NCBI GenBank assembly: GCA_045640565.1
Contig: JAZUFG010000119.1
Location: 1 to 37,616 of the forward strand
From: RGIG3159 sp045640565
GTDB lineage: Bacteria > Bacillota > Clostridia > Oscillospirales > Oscillospiraceae
Direction: 5' to 3'
DNA: 37,616 bases
In this document: positions 30,682 to 37,616 of the stretch, piece by piece
Layout of the letters: every line of letters starts with the position of its first letter
Numbering within the stretch: the first letter of the stretch is position 1
Position numbers and translations under genes: made by a program
The notes under the pieces: generated by a model
Told to the model about the DNA's origin: nothing
The model's input: the letters and a program-made list of their open reading frames with translations, nothing else
The model's database searches: none

Positions 30682-33600
30682 TTTGTCTTCAACCCCCGAA
30701 GAATTCTTTCCGTGCTGCGGCGCTGCGGGTCCGCGATGATGTTGATCCGGCGGATAAGCCCGGTCAGCACGAAGGTAAGCGCATAATATATAATGGCTGT
30801 GGCGATCAGCGGGAAAAAGGCCTCATAGGTGCGGGAACGGACCAGGTCACTCACCTTGGTGAGGTCCTGCACGGCGATATAGCCCACGATGGCAGTTGCC
30901 TTGACGAGCGTGATGGCCTCACTCTTATATGCCGGGAGGAAGTGCTCGATCGACTGGGGAAGGATAATGCGAAGGTAAGTCTGGTGCTCGGAATAACCCA
31001 TGGCAAGCGCCGCCTCCGTCTGACCCTTGCCCACTGCCCCGGCGCCCATTTTCAAAAGCTCCGCCACCGTGCAGGTGAAAAGCAGCGTAAAGCCGATGAT
31101 GGAGACCCAGACATTGCTGAGATTGCTGCTTCCGAAAATCACGTAATAGAGGATCATCAGGATGACGACCACCGGCGTCCGCCCCATCACGCTGGCAAAA
31201 AATGCCCAAATTCCGTTAAAAAGCTTGCTGCCCCGGCGCATGACCAGATAAACCGCAAAGCCGCCCAGCGTCCCCAGGAGCATGCTGACCATGGTAATCA
31301 TGAACGTGATGCCCAGCCCGCTGAAAAAGAGCTTCCAACGGTTTTCCCGCAGGAATGTGCGCTCAAAACTCTCCCGCAGGGAAGTCCGGAAGGTTTCCTG
31401 CTCTTCCTCGGCTTCGCCGCTGCGCGTAACGATCACGATACCGCCGAGATAATTCGCGTTGGACATCAGCGTGGTTTCCAGCCGCTCGGGAGTGATGGCG
31501 ATAGCACCCGCCGCGATATCCGCCTTGGAGCTGGCAATAGCACTCACGACCCCGGAAAAATCGTAGTCGGTAATATGCAGTCCATAACCGTAGGCCCGGC
31601 AGAAGCGGGCCACCAGGTCCACGTCATAGCCGACCATCTGTCCGTTCTGAACGTATGTAAAGGGTGCGCCCACACCGCTTGATACCGCCATTTCAAGCAC
31701 GCCGTTTTCTGCGGTGAGGCCGCTCAAATCCACGGTCTGCAGCGCTTCATCATCCCCGAACCAAACGGAGTCTACCTCCCCAATCGTTCCGTCCTTCCAA
31801 CATTTAGCAAGGAATTCGTTGAGCTGGCGGCAGATCTCCTGGTGTTCTTCGTCCTTCGGGAGCATATAGGCATAGGACACATTCTCCAGATCCAGCGCAA
31901 CCAACTGGTTCGGATAACGGGCAGTCATCAGACGCGCCACAGGCTGGTCGGTAATGTAAGCATCGATCTTTCCTGCCTCCAATGCCGTGGCAAGATCGGC
32001 ATTGGCGTTGATATATTCCGGCATCGCATCCGGGATATACTTTTTCAGCGGCGCTTCAAACATGGACCCCGTGAGGAGGCCGACCTTTTTTTCGAAAAAA
32101 TCCTTCACGGTATACTTTGCCTTGCTCTTCGCCACCAGGACGACCCCGCCGTAATAGTCCGGTTCGGACAGCAGGGAAGCCTCCTGCCGCTCGGGAGTAG
32201 CTGTGATACAGCTCGCCGCCATGTCTGCCTTTCCTGAGGAGGCAGCCTCCAGGATCCCGGAGGGCACATAATCGGATATGTGCAGCCCGTAACCGTAGGC
32301 GCGGCAGAAGCGCACCGCCAAATCCACATCGTATCCGACCATCTGTCCGTTTCGGATGAAGGCGAAGGGGGGCCCGATGTTGCTTGACGCCGCCATTTCC
32401 AGTACGCCATTTTCCGCAGTGAGATCACTCAGATCCACGGTCTGCCGTGCCTCATCTTCTCCGAACCAAATGGCGTCCACTTCCTTAATCGTCCCGTCCT
32501 CCCAGCTTTGCGCAAGGAATTCGTTGAATTGACGGCAAATCTCCTGATGCTTTTCGGCCTTCGGGAACATGAAAGCATAGGACGCATCCTCAAACCGGAA
32601 CGCAGTCACCTGATCCGGGTATTGGCTCTGCAGCAGCCGAGTCACAGGTTCATCGGCGATATACGCATCGATCTTTCCCTTTGCCACTGCAGCAGCAAGA
32701 TCGGAATAGGAATCGTAGTATTCCGGCTGCGCATCCGGGATCTGACTGAGGAGTGTTTTATCGTAGATCGAGCCCGTGAGAACGCCGACCTTTTTCCCGG
32801 AAAAATCCTTCAGAGTATAACCGGACATCCGGTCTTTGCTCACGATAACGACGCCGCTATCATAGGTAGGCAGAGAGAAATCCACGATCTCTTCTCTCTC
32901 CGGGGTAACGGTAATGGCGCAGGAGGCCATATCGTTCAAGCCTTCGGAAAGCGCAGGGAAGAGGGAGGAGAAGGTGTAGCTCGTTATTTCAAGGTCATAG
33001 CCGTACTCTTTGCAGAAGCGCACGAGCAGATCGGGCTCATAGCCCACCAGACCGCCGTTTTTGAAATAAACGAAGGGATCGCCTATATCAGAAGAAATGG
33101 CAAGACGGATGATCCCGTTTTCGCCGGTGAGCTGATCAAAGGAAACCGTCTTTTTGGATTCATCATCGCCGAACCATATATCCTCGATCTCCTGCAAAAC
33201 GCCGTTTTGGCGGCATTCCTCAACAAAGGTGTTTACCTGTTCGCGAAGGATCCTGCTGAACTCACTGTCCTTGGGGAAGGCGAAAGCAAAGGATGCCGGC
33301 TCGATGATTTCGGAGACATGCTGATCGGGATAGGGCTTCACCATCAGACGCCCCACCGGTTCATCGACCATATAAAAGTCTATTTCCCCTTTGTCCAGCG
33401 CCTTGGCAAGATCGGCCGTATTATCATAGAAGCAGAGTTCCTCATCGGGATAAAGTCGCCGCGCAATGTCCTCATACATGGTGCCGATCACAACGCCGAT
33501 CTTTTTTTGCACAGTCTCCGCCGGAAGCTCCTCTTCCGGACCGGATTTCGCCACCGTGACAACGCCGCCCTCATAAGTGGGAAGGGAGAAATTCACCGAT

Positions 33601-35123
33601 TCCTTTCGCTCCTCAGTGATGGCAATGGTGCAGGCAGCAATATCGGCTTTCCCGCCGGAAACTGCCGGCAGCAGACTTGAAAAGCCGTAATTGGTCATCT
33701 CGAGATCGTATCCGTACTGCGCGCAGAAACGCGCCATGAGGTCGATCTCATAGCCGACCAGCTTGTCCTCTTTGAAATAGATGAAAGGATCGCCCGCATC
33801 GGTGGAAACCGCAGCCTGCAGGGTCCCGTTTTCGCCGGTGAGTCCTTCCAGATCGACGGTCTTGCGCGCGTCATCCGTGCCGAGCCAGATATCGTCAAGC
33901 TCCTGCAAAACGCCGTTTTGGCCGCATTCCTCAATAAAGGCGTCCATCTGTTCCCGGAGAAGGTCGCTCCGCTCGCTGCCCTTGGCAAAGGCAAAGGCAT
34001 AGGATGCCGGCTCCAACACCGGAGAAACGCTCTGATCCGGGTAAGAATTCGTCAGCAGGCGCCCCACCGGCTCATCCAGCATATAAACATCGATTTTCCC
34101 CTTATCCAGAGCTTCGGCAAGATCGGAGCAGCTATTATAAAAGTACAGTTCTGCCTCGGGATAATGCTCCTTCGCCACATCTTCAAACATGGTTCCGGTC
34201 ACGATGCCGAGCCTTTTCCCGGCGAATTCCTTCGGCGTATCCTCCGTGAAAACCGTCTTCGTCATAACGGCAATGCCGCCCTCATAAGTGGTAAGGGAGA
34301 AGTTCATGGACTCCTTCCGTTCCTCGGTGACGGTTATGGTGGCGGCGGCAGTGTCGGCCTTTCCGCCGGAAACTGCTGCCAGCAAGCTAGCAAAGCTGTA
34401 ATTGTTGATTTCAAGATCGTATCCGTTTTTTGCGCAGAAACGCGCCATAAGGTCGACCTCATAGCCGACCAGCTTGTCTCCCTTGAAATAGACGAAAGGA
34501 TCGCTCGCATCGGTGGAAACCGCAAAACGCACCGTTCCGTTTTCGCCGGTGAGTCCGTCCAGGTCAACGGTCTTGCGCGCATCATCCGTTCCGAGCCAGA
34601 TATCGTCAAGCTCCTGCATAACGCCGTTTTGGCGGCATTCCTCAATAAAGGCGTCCAGCTGCTCCCGGAGATGATCGCTTCGACTGCTGCCTTTGGCAAA
34701 GGCATAGGCATAGGACGCCGGTTCCACCACGGAAGAAACGCACTGATCGGGATAAGTCTGCATCAGCAGACGCCCGACCGGCTCATCGCACATATAAGCA
34801 TCGAGCTTGCCCTGTTCCAGGGCTTCGGCGAGGTCGGCATAGTTGTTATAATAGTACATCTCTGCCTTGGGGTAATGCTGCCGCGCAACATCCTCATGCA
34901 GTGAGCCGGTCACGAAGCCGATCCTTTGCCCGGCAAATTCCTCCGCGCCGCTGTCCTGCTCTGTTTTTTCCTTCGCGCCGCAGCCCGAAAACAGCACCAA
35001 CGAAAGCGCAGCTGCAAGGATCCGTGATATAATCCTTTTTTTCTTTTTCACTGCAAACACCCCAAACACCTTTTTAATCGCATCCACGACACCCGCAGAA
35101 TACCCCTGCGGAGCTTTTCTCAT
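30678..35123 (-). CDS. giant lipoprotein-permease: five tandem SBP_bac_3 units fused to an amino-acid ABC permease
   Basis: The 1481-residue product has a lipoprotein-like signal (KKKKRIISRILAAALSLVLF, Cys 48). Five binding units then start near residues 63, 300, 537, 774 and 1010, and one permease domain (about 1243-1475) has EAA loop QTEAALAMGYSEHQTYLRII. Each unit starts with a lobe-2 segment (for example KRLGIVTGT), passes DEPVGRL and ends one half with IWLGTDDARKTVDL. It then has the normal N-terminal half (VRFAVSTDASDPFVYF, TEERKESMNFS). Ligand-site Asp (DEPV or DQPV) and Arg (TxER) persist in all five. Two or so fused units are known (GlnPQ); five is unusual. The frame runs to 35123, but GTG at 35060 (AAGGTG six bases upstream) or 35051 would give a better signal peptide. 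Confidence 0.92.
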   Translation of the reverse strand: MRKAPQGYSAGVVDAIKKVFGVFAVKKKKRIISRILAAALSLVLFSGCGAKEKTEQDSGAEEFAGQRIGFVTGSLHEDVARQHYPKAEMYYYNNYADLAEALEQGKLDAYMCDEPVGRLLMQTYPDQCVSSVVEPASYAYAFAKGSSRSDHLREQLDAFIEECRQNGVMQELDDIWLGTDDARKTVDLDGLTGENGTVRFAVSTDASDPFVYFKGDKLVGYEVDLMARFCAKNGYDLEINNYSFASLLAAVSGGKADTAAATITVTEERKESMNFSLTTYEGGIAVMTKTVFTEDTPKEFAGKRLGIVTGTMFEDVAKEHYPEAELYFYNSCSDLAEALDKGKIDVYMLDEPVGRLLTNSYPDQSVSPVLEPASYAFAFAKGSERSDLLREQMDAFIEECGQNGVLQELDDIWLGTDDARKTVDLEGLTGENGTLQAAVSTDAGDPFIYFKEDKLVGYEIDLMARFCAQYGYDLEMTNYGFSSLLPAVSGGKADIAACTIAITEERKESVNFSLPTYEGGVVTVAKSGPEEELPAETVQKKIGVVIGTMYEDIARRLYPDEELCFYDNTADLAKALDKGEIDFYMVDEPVGRLMVKPYPDQHVSEIIEPASFAFAFPKDSEFSRILREQVNTFVEECRQNGVLQEIEDIWFGDDESKKTVSFDQLTGENGIIRLAISSDIGDPFVYFKNGGLVGYEPDLLVRFCKEYGYDLEITSYTFSSLFPALSEGLNDMASCAITVTPEREEIVDFSLPTYDSGVVIVSKDRMSGYTLKDFSGKKVGVLTGSIYDKTLLSQIPDAQPEYYDSYSDLAAAVAKGKIDAYIADEPVTRLLQSQYPDQVTAFRFEDASYAFMFPKAEKHQEICRQFNEFLAQSWEDGTIKEVDAIWFGEDEARQTVDLSDLTAENGVLEMAASSNIGPPFAFIRNGQMVGYDVDLAVRFCRAYGYGLHISDYVPSGILEAASSGKADMAASCITATPERQEASLLSEPDYYGGVVLVAKSKAKYTVKDFFEKKVGLLTGSMFEAPLKKYIPDAMPEYINANADLATALEAGKIDAYITDQPVARLMTARYPNQLVALDLENVSYAYMLPKDEEHQEICRQLNEFLAKCWKDGTIGEVDSVWFGDDEALQTVDLSGLTAENGVLEMAVSSGVGAPFTYVQNGQMVGYDVDLVARFCRAYGYGLHITDYDFSGVVSAIASSKADIAAGAIAITPERLETTLMSNANYLGGIVIVTRSGEAEEEQETFRTSLRESFERTFLRENRWKLFFSGLGITFMITMVSMLLGTLGGFAVYLVMRRGSKLFNGIWAFFASVMGRTPVVVILMILYYVIFGSSNLSNVWVSIIGFTLLFTCTVAELLKMGAGAVGKGQTEAALAMGYSEHQTYLRIILPQSIEHFLPAYKSEAITLVKATAIVGYIAVQDLTKVSDLVRSRTYEAFFPLIATAIIYYALTFVLTGLIRRINIIADPQRRSTERILRGLKTK
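31413..34937 (-). repeat. five tandem ~711-bp coding repeats (SBP units)
   Basis: Unit spans, in gene order: 34937-34227, 34226-33516, 33515-32805, 32804-32097 and 32096-31413. Protein periods are 237, 237, 237 and 236 residues. Units 1 and 2 are closest to each other, unit 3 is intermediate, and units 4 and 5 form a second pair (shared AENGVLEMA, NGQMVGYDVDL, FCRAYGYGLHI). Such long direct repeats invite recombination and copy-number change. Confidence 0.9.
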
Positions 35124-35154
35124 GCATTCTCTTTCATAACAAACCTATCTTATT

Positions 35155-35183
35155 ATGATATAACAAAAGCAGCCGATTTGCAA
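35155..35183 (-). promoter_or_regulatory. promoter of the five-unit ABC operon
   Basis: Reverse strand TTGCAA (35183-35178), 17 bases, TATCAT (35160-35155). The -10 is imperfect. If correct, the leader to 35123 is only about 25 bases, or about 90 to the GTG starts, and one transcript would cover all three genes down to 28155. Confidence 0.5.
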
Positions 35184-35376
35184 TCTTCAAATCCTTCGCT
35201 TTCGCCTGCCAAAAGTCGGAAGAAATCTTCTGCAGCGCTTGATTTATGCTGCGCACCGTAGTATCATTAACTCGAATTTGACAGCAGAATCAAATCCTTC
35301 CAAAAGAAAAGCCTATTCTCCTTCGGAAACTCTGCATCAGCAAAGAGCAGAATTTATTATGAAATGAGGGATATTT

Positions 35377-36009
35377 GTGGAACTTCGCACGGTCTTTGAA
35401 ATGATCGCGAATGTTATTTTGCCCGTGGCCATTACCATTGTCCTGGAGTATGTCCGCAAGGATAACGCGATCAAGCATTCTTTGCGCTTCAAAATCATTG
35501 TGGGAATCATTCTGGGGTTCACCTCCGCATTGGGCAATGAACTGGGGTTCGCAGTGAGCAGCGCAGCTCTCATTAACACCAGAAGCGCTGCCGTGGTGAG
35601 CGCCGGACTCTTCTTCGGACTTCCCGCCGGAATCATTGCCGGCTTTATTGCAGGCCTTGAGCGTGTTCTTTCTGCCTTTGTCTGGCAGTCTGCCGGAACC
35701 TATACCGTATGGGCATGCTCTCTTGCTACGCTCGTGATCGGAACAGTTGCGGGGCTGCTGCATCGCCGCGCCTTCCGGGATCGGCATTATGTCCTTTGGA
35801 TCGGGCTTTTGATCGGCGCCACCTCCGAGCTTTTCCATATTGGGCTCAATTTGCTCTTTAAGATAAATGACATTGCTCCTATGTGGATAATTGCCAAGGA
35901 AGTTTTCGTACCGCAGGTCCTCTGCAATGCGATTGCCATCGGCCTCTCCTCCGTTGCTGTCAAGTTGATCAAAATTACCGGCTACAAGGCGGTAAAGACA
36001 TCCACATAA
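35377..36009 (+). CDS. LytS-type 5TM receptor protein without output domain
   Basis: The 210-residue membrane protein has six or so hydrophobic segments. The phrase INTRSAAVVSAGLFFGLPAG, then AGFIAGLERVLSA, matches the 5TM-5TMR_LYT sensor that heads LytS-type histidine kinases and some phosphatases. Those carry a large catalytic part after the membrane segment; here a TAA stop follows VKTST at once. It may work as an orphan sensor that touches another protein, such as the RsbW-tailed transporter reading away on the other strand (inference), or be a truncated gene. GTG 35377 has GAGGG six bases upstream and no usable ATG lies nearby. Confidence 0.75.
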   Translation: MELRTVFEMIANVILPVAITIVLEYVRKDNAIKHSLRFKIIVGIILGFTSALGNELGFAVSSAALINTRSAAVVSAGLFFGLPAGIIAGFIAGLERVLSAFVWQSAGTYTVWACSLATLVIGTVAGLLHRRAFRDRHYVLWIGLLIGATSELFHIGLNLLFKINDIAPMWIIAKEVFVPQVLCNAIAIGLSSVAVKLIKITGYKAVKTST

Positions 36010-36135
36010 ATCCGTGAACTTTGCCCATCCCTGAGTGTCAGCTCGATTGAGGGAGCGCTCCGCAAAATGACAGCCGATGGCGAAATCAAGCGGGAAGGCT
36101 CCGGAAAAGCCATCTGCTATTTCCGCATCAAGTAA
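36010..36135 (+). pseudogene. remnant of a winged-helix C-terminal domain
   Basis: Directly after the stop of the 5TM gene and in the same frame, 41 codons read LCPSLSVSSIEGALRKMTAD, then GEIKREGSGKAICYFRIK and a stop. This resembles the winged-helix ends found in some Fic-type or AAA_4-type proteins. There is no start codon or ribosome site and the front of the gene is absent, so it is a broken 3' end brought here by rearrangement. The parent family is a guess. Confidence 0.55.
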
Positions 36136-36304
36136 TCCCTTACGAATCCATACTTTCCCTTCAATTTTGGTTGCAAATAAGGGGGAAATATCTAACATGA
36201 AGAAAAGCACCTGCCGTTTTTGCCGGCGTGTGATAAGGATATTTTTCCGAATGTGGATATTGTACGGCAAAATCCGATGCTCGTTATGGGTACAGACGTA
36301 ATAT

Positions 36305-36458
36305 CGTAGGGGACGATGCCCACATCGTCCCGATAAAATACGGTACTGTTGATGAAAAATGCATGAAATTGATACTGAGGATTGACAAATATGTTATTCA
36401 TCATATTCGTTTGATCCTTGATAATGAAAAGGGGACGATGTGGGCATCGTCCCCTACG
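36305..36458. mobile_element. 154-bp MITE/REP-doublet with perfect 27-bp inverted ends
   Basis: The first 27 bases (36305-36331, starting CGTAGGGGACGATG) are the exact reverse complement of the last 27 (36432-36458, ending CATCGTCCCCTACG). Each end is itself a hairpin: GGGACGATG and CATCGTCCC around a four-base loop. The 100 bases between are AT-rich and hold no gene. No clear target duplication flanks it. This fits a non-autonomous element or a doublet of REP-type repeats moved by a Y1-type transposase elsewhere (inference). Confidence 0.75.
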
Positions 36459-36489
36459 GTTTCAAAAAAATCAATATAGCCGTACAGGA

Positions 36490-36530
36490 AGAAGCGGGCT
36501 GTTTAAGGACAGCCCGCTTCTTTTTTATCT
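36490..36530. terminator. strong hairpin terminator
   Basis: AGAAGCGGGCTGT and ACAGCCCGCTTCT form a perfect 13-pair stem with a six-base loop, followed by T6 on the plus strand and TTCTTCC on the minus strand. It lies just after the stop of the leftward secreted-protein gene and can serve both directions. Confidence 0.8.
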
Positions 36531-36534
36531 TCTT

Positions 36535-37266
36535 TTATTTTGCTTTTTTCTTGTAGGTAAAGCCGACCACAAGACCAACGATAACACCGAACTCCACCAG
36601 GGCGATTATCACTGCCCAATTGCCTTGGCTGAAGAAGGATCCGGGCAGAGTGCCCGTTCCTCCGCTAAGTTCCCCGCTGATATCGCCGATCGTTATGTCA
36701 TTGAAATATTCCCTGCTATAAAACAGCCCCTCCTCTGGGACGCTAACCTCCGCAAAGGGGGCAACTCCCTCCGGGCTCTGCAGGTTTTTGACGGACTCCG
36801 GCTCCACGCTTTCCCCATCCGGGGTGAAGAACTCGTCGCTGCCTTCCTCTGCGGGGGAGGATCCCAACTGCACATATACCTTCGCGGCGTCAATTATCTG
36901 CTCGTCCGTTTCCTTTGTGGAGACCCAAACCTTATAGTGCCCGGCATCTTTGACAGATGGTTTATCATCCGTCGTATCCAGAATTTCCCAAGAGATATTG
37001 AGCCGAGACCCGGGAGCAAACCGGCCATCTTCATTCTCAATTCCATACCACTGGGTCTCTCCCCCTTCGGTACCGCAGAGCCAGGTCACCCCTTCGCCAA
37101 TCTCCGTGCTCAGAATGCCATTCTCCATATCCCATTCGCCATAGGACACCAGCTCATACTTATTCATGGCCCCGGTGTCCTCGTCGGCACAGACCGCAGG
37201 GACAGCCAAGGCCAGGGCGAAAGCTAAAAGAAAAATCAAAGAGAGAATCTTTTGCGTTGTTTTCAT
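36535..37266 (-). CDS. secreted protein anchored by a C-terminal membrane helix
   Basis: The 243-residue product has a signal peptide (KTTQKILSLIFLLAFALALA, cleavage near AVCADE). An outside region (about 30-210) rich in Glu, Asp and Gly follows, with three Trp-containing strands (VTWLCGTEGGETQWYGIE, LNISWEIL, YKVWVSTKE). It closes with a C-terminal helix (AVIIALVEFGVIVGLVVGFTY) and KKKAK, which would leave the domain outside the cell. The pattern of a strand-rich Ig-like domain followed by a low-complexity linker suggests a surface protein; I recognise no family. ATG 37266 has GAGGT five bases upstream. Promoter and terminator show it is a single-gene unit. Confidence 0.7.
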   Translation of the reverse strand: MKTTQKILSLIFLLAFALALAVPAVCADEDTGAMNKYELVSYGEWDMENGILSTEIGEGVTWLCGTEGGETQWYGIENEDGRFAPGSRLNISWEILDTTDDKPSVKDAGHYKVWVSTKETDEQIIDAAKVYVQLGSSPAEEGSDEFFTPDGESVEPESVKNLQSPEGVAPFAEVSVPEEGLFYSREYFNDITIGDISGELSGGTGTLPGSFFSQGNWAVIIALVEFGVIVGLVVGFTYKKKAK

Positions 37267-37301
37267 GGTACACCTCATACAGTAGTCATTTCTCACCAGA
37301 A

Positions 37302-37330
37302 ATTGTAGCATGGGCCCTCGAGCCTGTCAA
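37302..37330 (-). promoter_or_regulatory. near-consensus promoter of the secreted-protein gene
   Basis: Reverse strand TTGACA (37330-37325), 17 bases, TACAAT (37307-37302), with TGC before the -10. The leader is about 30 bases. Confidence 0.75.
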
Positions 37331-37480
37331 GCCGAGGACCGCCCCGGCAAAACATTCCATGACTATTCCCATACTGCCCGGGGACTATACAGTTTAGGGG
37401 CTGTTTTCAAAATTATTGAAAAGCCCGTGCGCCGGAGGAAAAACTGTAAAGTTTTCAATGCGTTTTTTGAATGTGTGAAT

Positions 37481-37567
37481 ATTCCAGTGCGGCGGAGCCG
37501 CCTGTCCGGAGTCATTTGAGCCACCTGTCCGGAAACAATGAGCCATTATTCCGGGACAGGTTGAACC
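37481..37567 (-). mobile_element. IS21-like terminal direct repeats (element end or remnant)
   Basis: On the reverse strand, units of 22-23 bases repeat: GGCTCATTGTTTCCGGACAG, GGCTCAAATGACTCCGGACA, a diverged GGTTCAACCTGTCCCGGAAT and GGCTCCGCCGCACTGGAAT. Multiple GGCTCA...CCGGA units are typical of the ends of IS21-family elements, where the transposase binds. No istA or istB frame is inside the window; the body may lie beyond 37616 or be lost. The stretch from 37331 to 37480 holds nothing else I can support. Confidence 0.5.
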
Positions 37568-37616
37568 AGTTGACAATATCAAAACAGATGGTATCATAAT
37601 CCTGCTTTTACTTTTA

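Noticed and set aside
29491..30786. A 431-codon plus-strand frame
   Set aside because: It runs antisense to the ABC ATPase and permease end, whose catalytic motifs are complete; it has no ribosome site and no family pattern.
32508..34904. Long plus-strand frames repeated through the tandem units
   Set aside because: They repeat only because the coding units on the minus strand repeat; their products show no family pattern.
31413..34937. CRISPR-like periodicity
   Set aside because: The period is about 711 bases and the units are coding throughout, with no short repeat and unique spacers.
35290..36270. A 326-codon minus-strand frame
   Set aside because: It is the antisense of the 5TM sensor, which shows clear membrane segments and the LytS phrase; the reverse product is low-complexity.
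36077..36301. A 74-codon plus-strand frame
   Set aside because: It is out of frame with the winged-helix remnant, overlaps it and has no start signal or family pattern.
37394..37597. A 67-codon minus-strand frame inside the IS21-like repeats
   Set aside because: It is built from the terminal repeats themselves and lacks a transposase motif and ribosome site.

Overview
The window looks like a chromosomal piece of an anaerobic Firmicute, most likely a gut-type clostridium. The grounds are strong AGGAGG-type ribosome sites, lipoprotein signal peptides, a Bce-type antibiotic-sensing module, a fumarate reductase operon, ECF-type uptake, and GGGGAC-type intergenic repeats of the kind common in Clostridia. 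By eye the GC content is about one half, falling in an AT-richer island at about 13.4-16.1 kb. I saw no rRNA, tRNA or CRISPR array. Almost everything is on the minus strand. The plus-strand genes are a nitroreductase (12.75 kb), a Fic protein (27.0 kb) and a 5TM receptor (35.4 kb).

Layout, left to right. 0-6.7 kb: a MATE efflux gene cut by the window edge with its own consensus promoter, then (reading leftward from 6.7 kb) a permease with a built-in binding domain, its ABC ATPase with an extra RsbW-like tail, an ABC exporter fused to a GNAT acetyltransferase, and an MFS transporter. 6.7-11.8 kb: an SDR dehydrogenase, a LicC/LicA-like nucleotidyltransferase-kinase and fumarate reductase subunits C, A and B, closely spaced behind one promoter at about 11.79 kb. 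11.85-13.35 kb: a small Ntn hydrolase and a divergent nitroreductase, each with an intrinsic terminator. 13.4-16.1 kb: a two-gene island, one HhH plus nuclease-like protein and one AAA_14/DUF4143 ATPase, with an unusual overlapping promoter/operator. 16.1-17.8 kb: an MBL-fold hydrolase and an ECF S component. 17.8-22.4 kb: a complete Bce-type module (ATPase, FtsX-like permease, response regulator, sensor kinase). 22.5-26.8 kb: an AlkD-like protein, a small membrane protein, a HEAT protein, then an outward-facing set (PASTA lipoprotein, ATC-hydrolase-like protein, lipoprotein tyrosine phosphatase). 27-28 kb: Fic. 28.1-35.2 kb: the most unusual locus. 35.4-37.6 kb: a LytS-type 5TM receptor without output domain, a winged-helix gene remnant, a 154-bp inverted-repeat element, a secreted membrane-anchored protein and an IS21-like repeat end.

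The main discovery candidate is the 28.1-35.2 kb operon. One 1481-residue lipoprotein-permease carries five tandem SBP_bac_3 units with a period of 236-237 residues, fused to one amino-acid-type ABC permease domain. It is followed with an ATGA overlap by an ABC ATPase whose C-terminal tail resembles an RsbW/HATPase_c_2 domain without its catalytic residues, and then by a polytopic membrane protein with a DUF3574-like tail. The same architecture, with a single SBP unit, recurs at 4.0-6.7 kb. In both, the two halves of the binding domain occur in reversed order relative to ordinary SBP_bac_3 proteins, so the domain is either circularly permuted or closed by distant halves. Gene-family calls rest on motifs and remembered family features; no database search was run.
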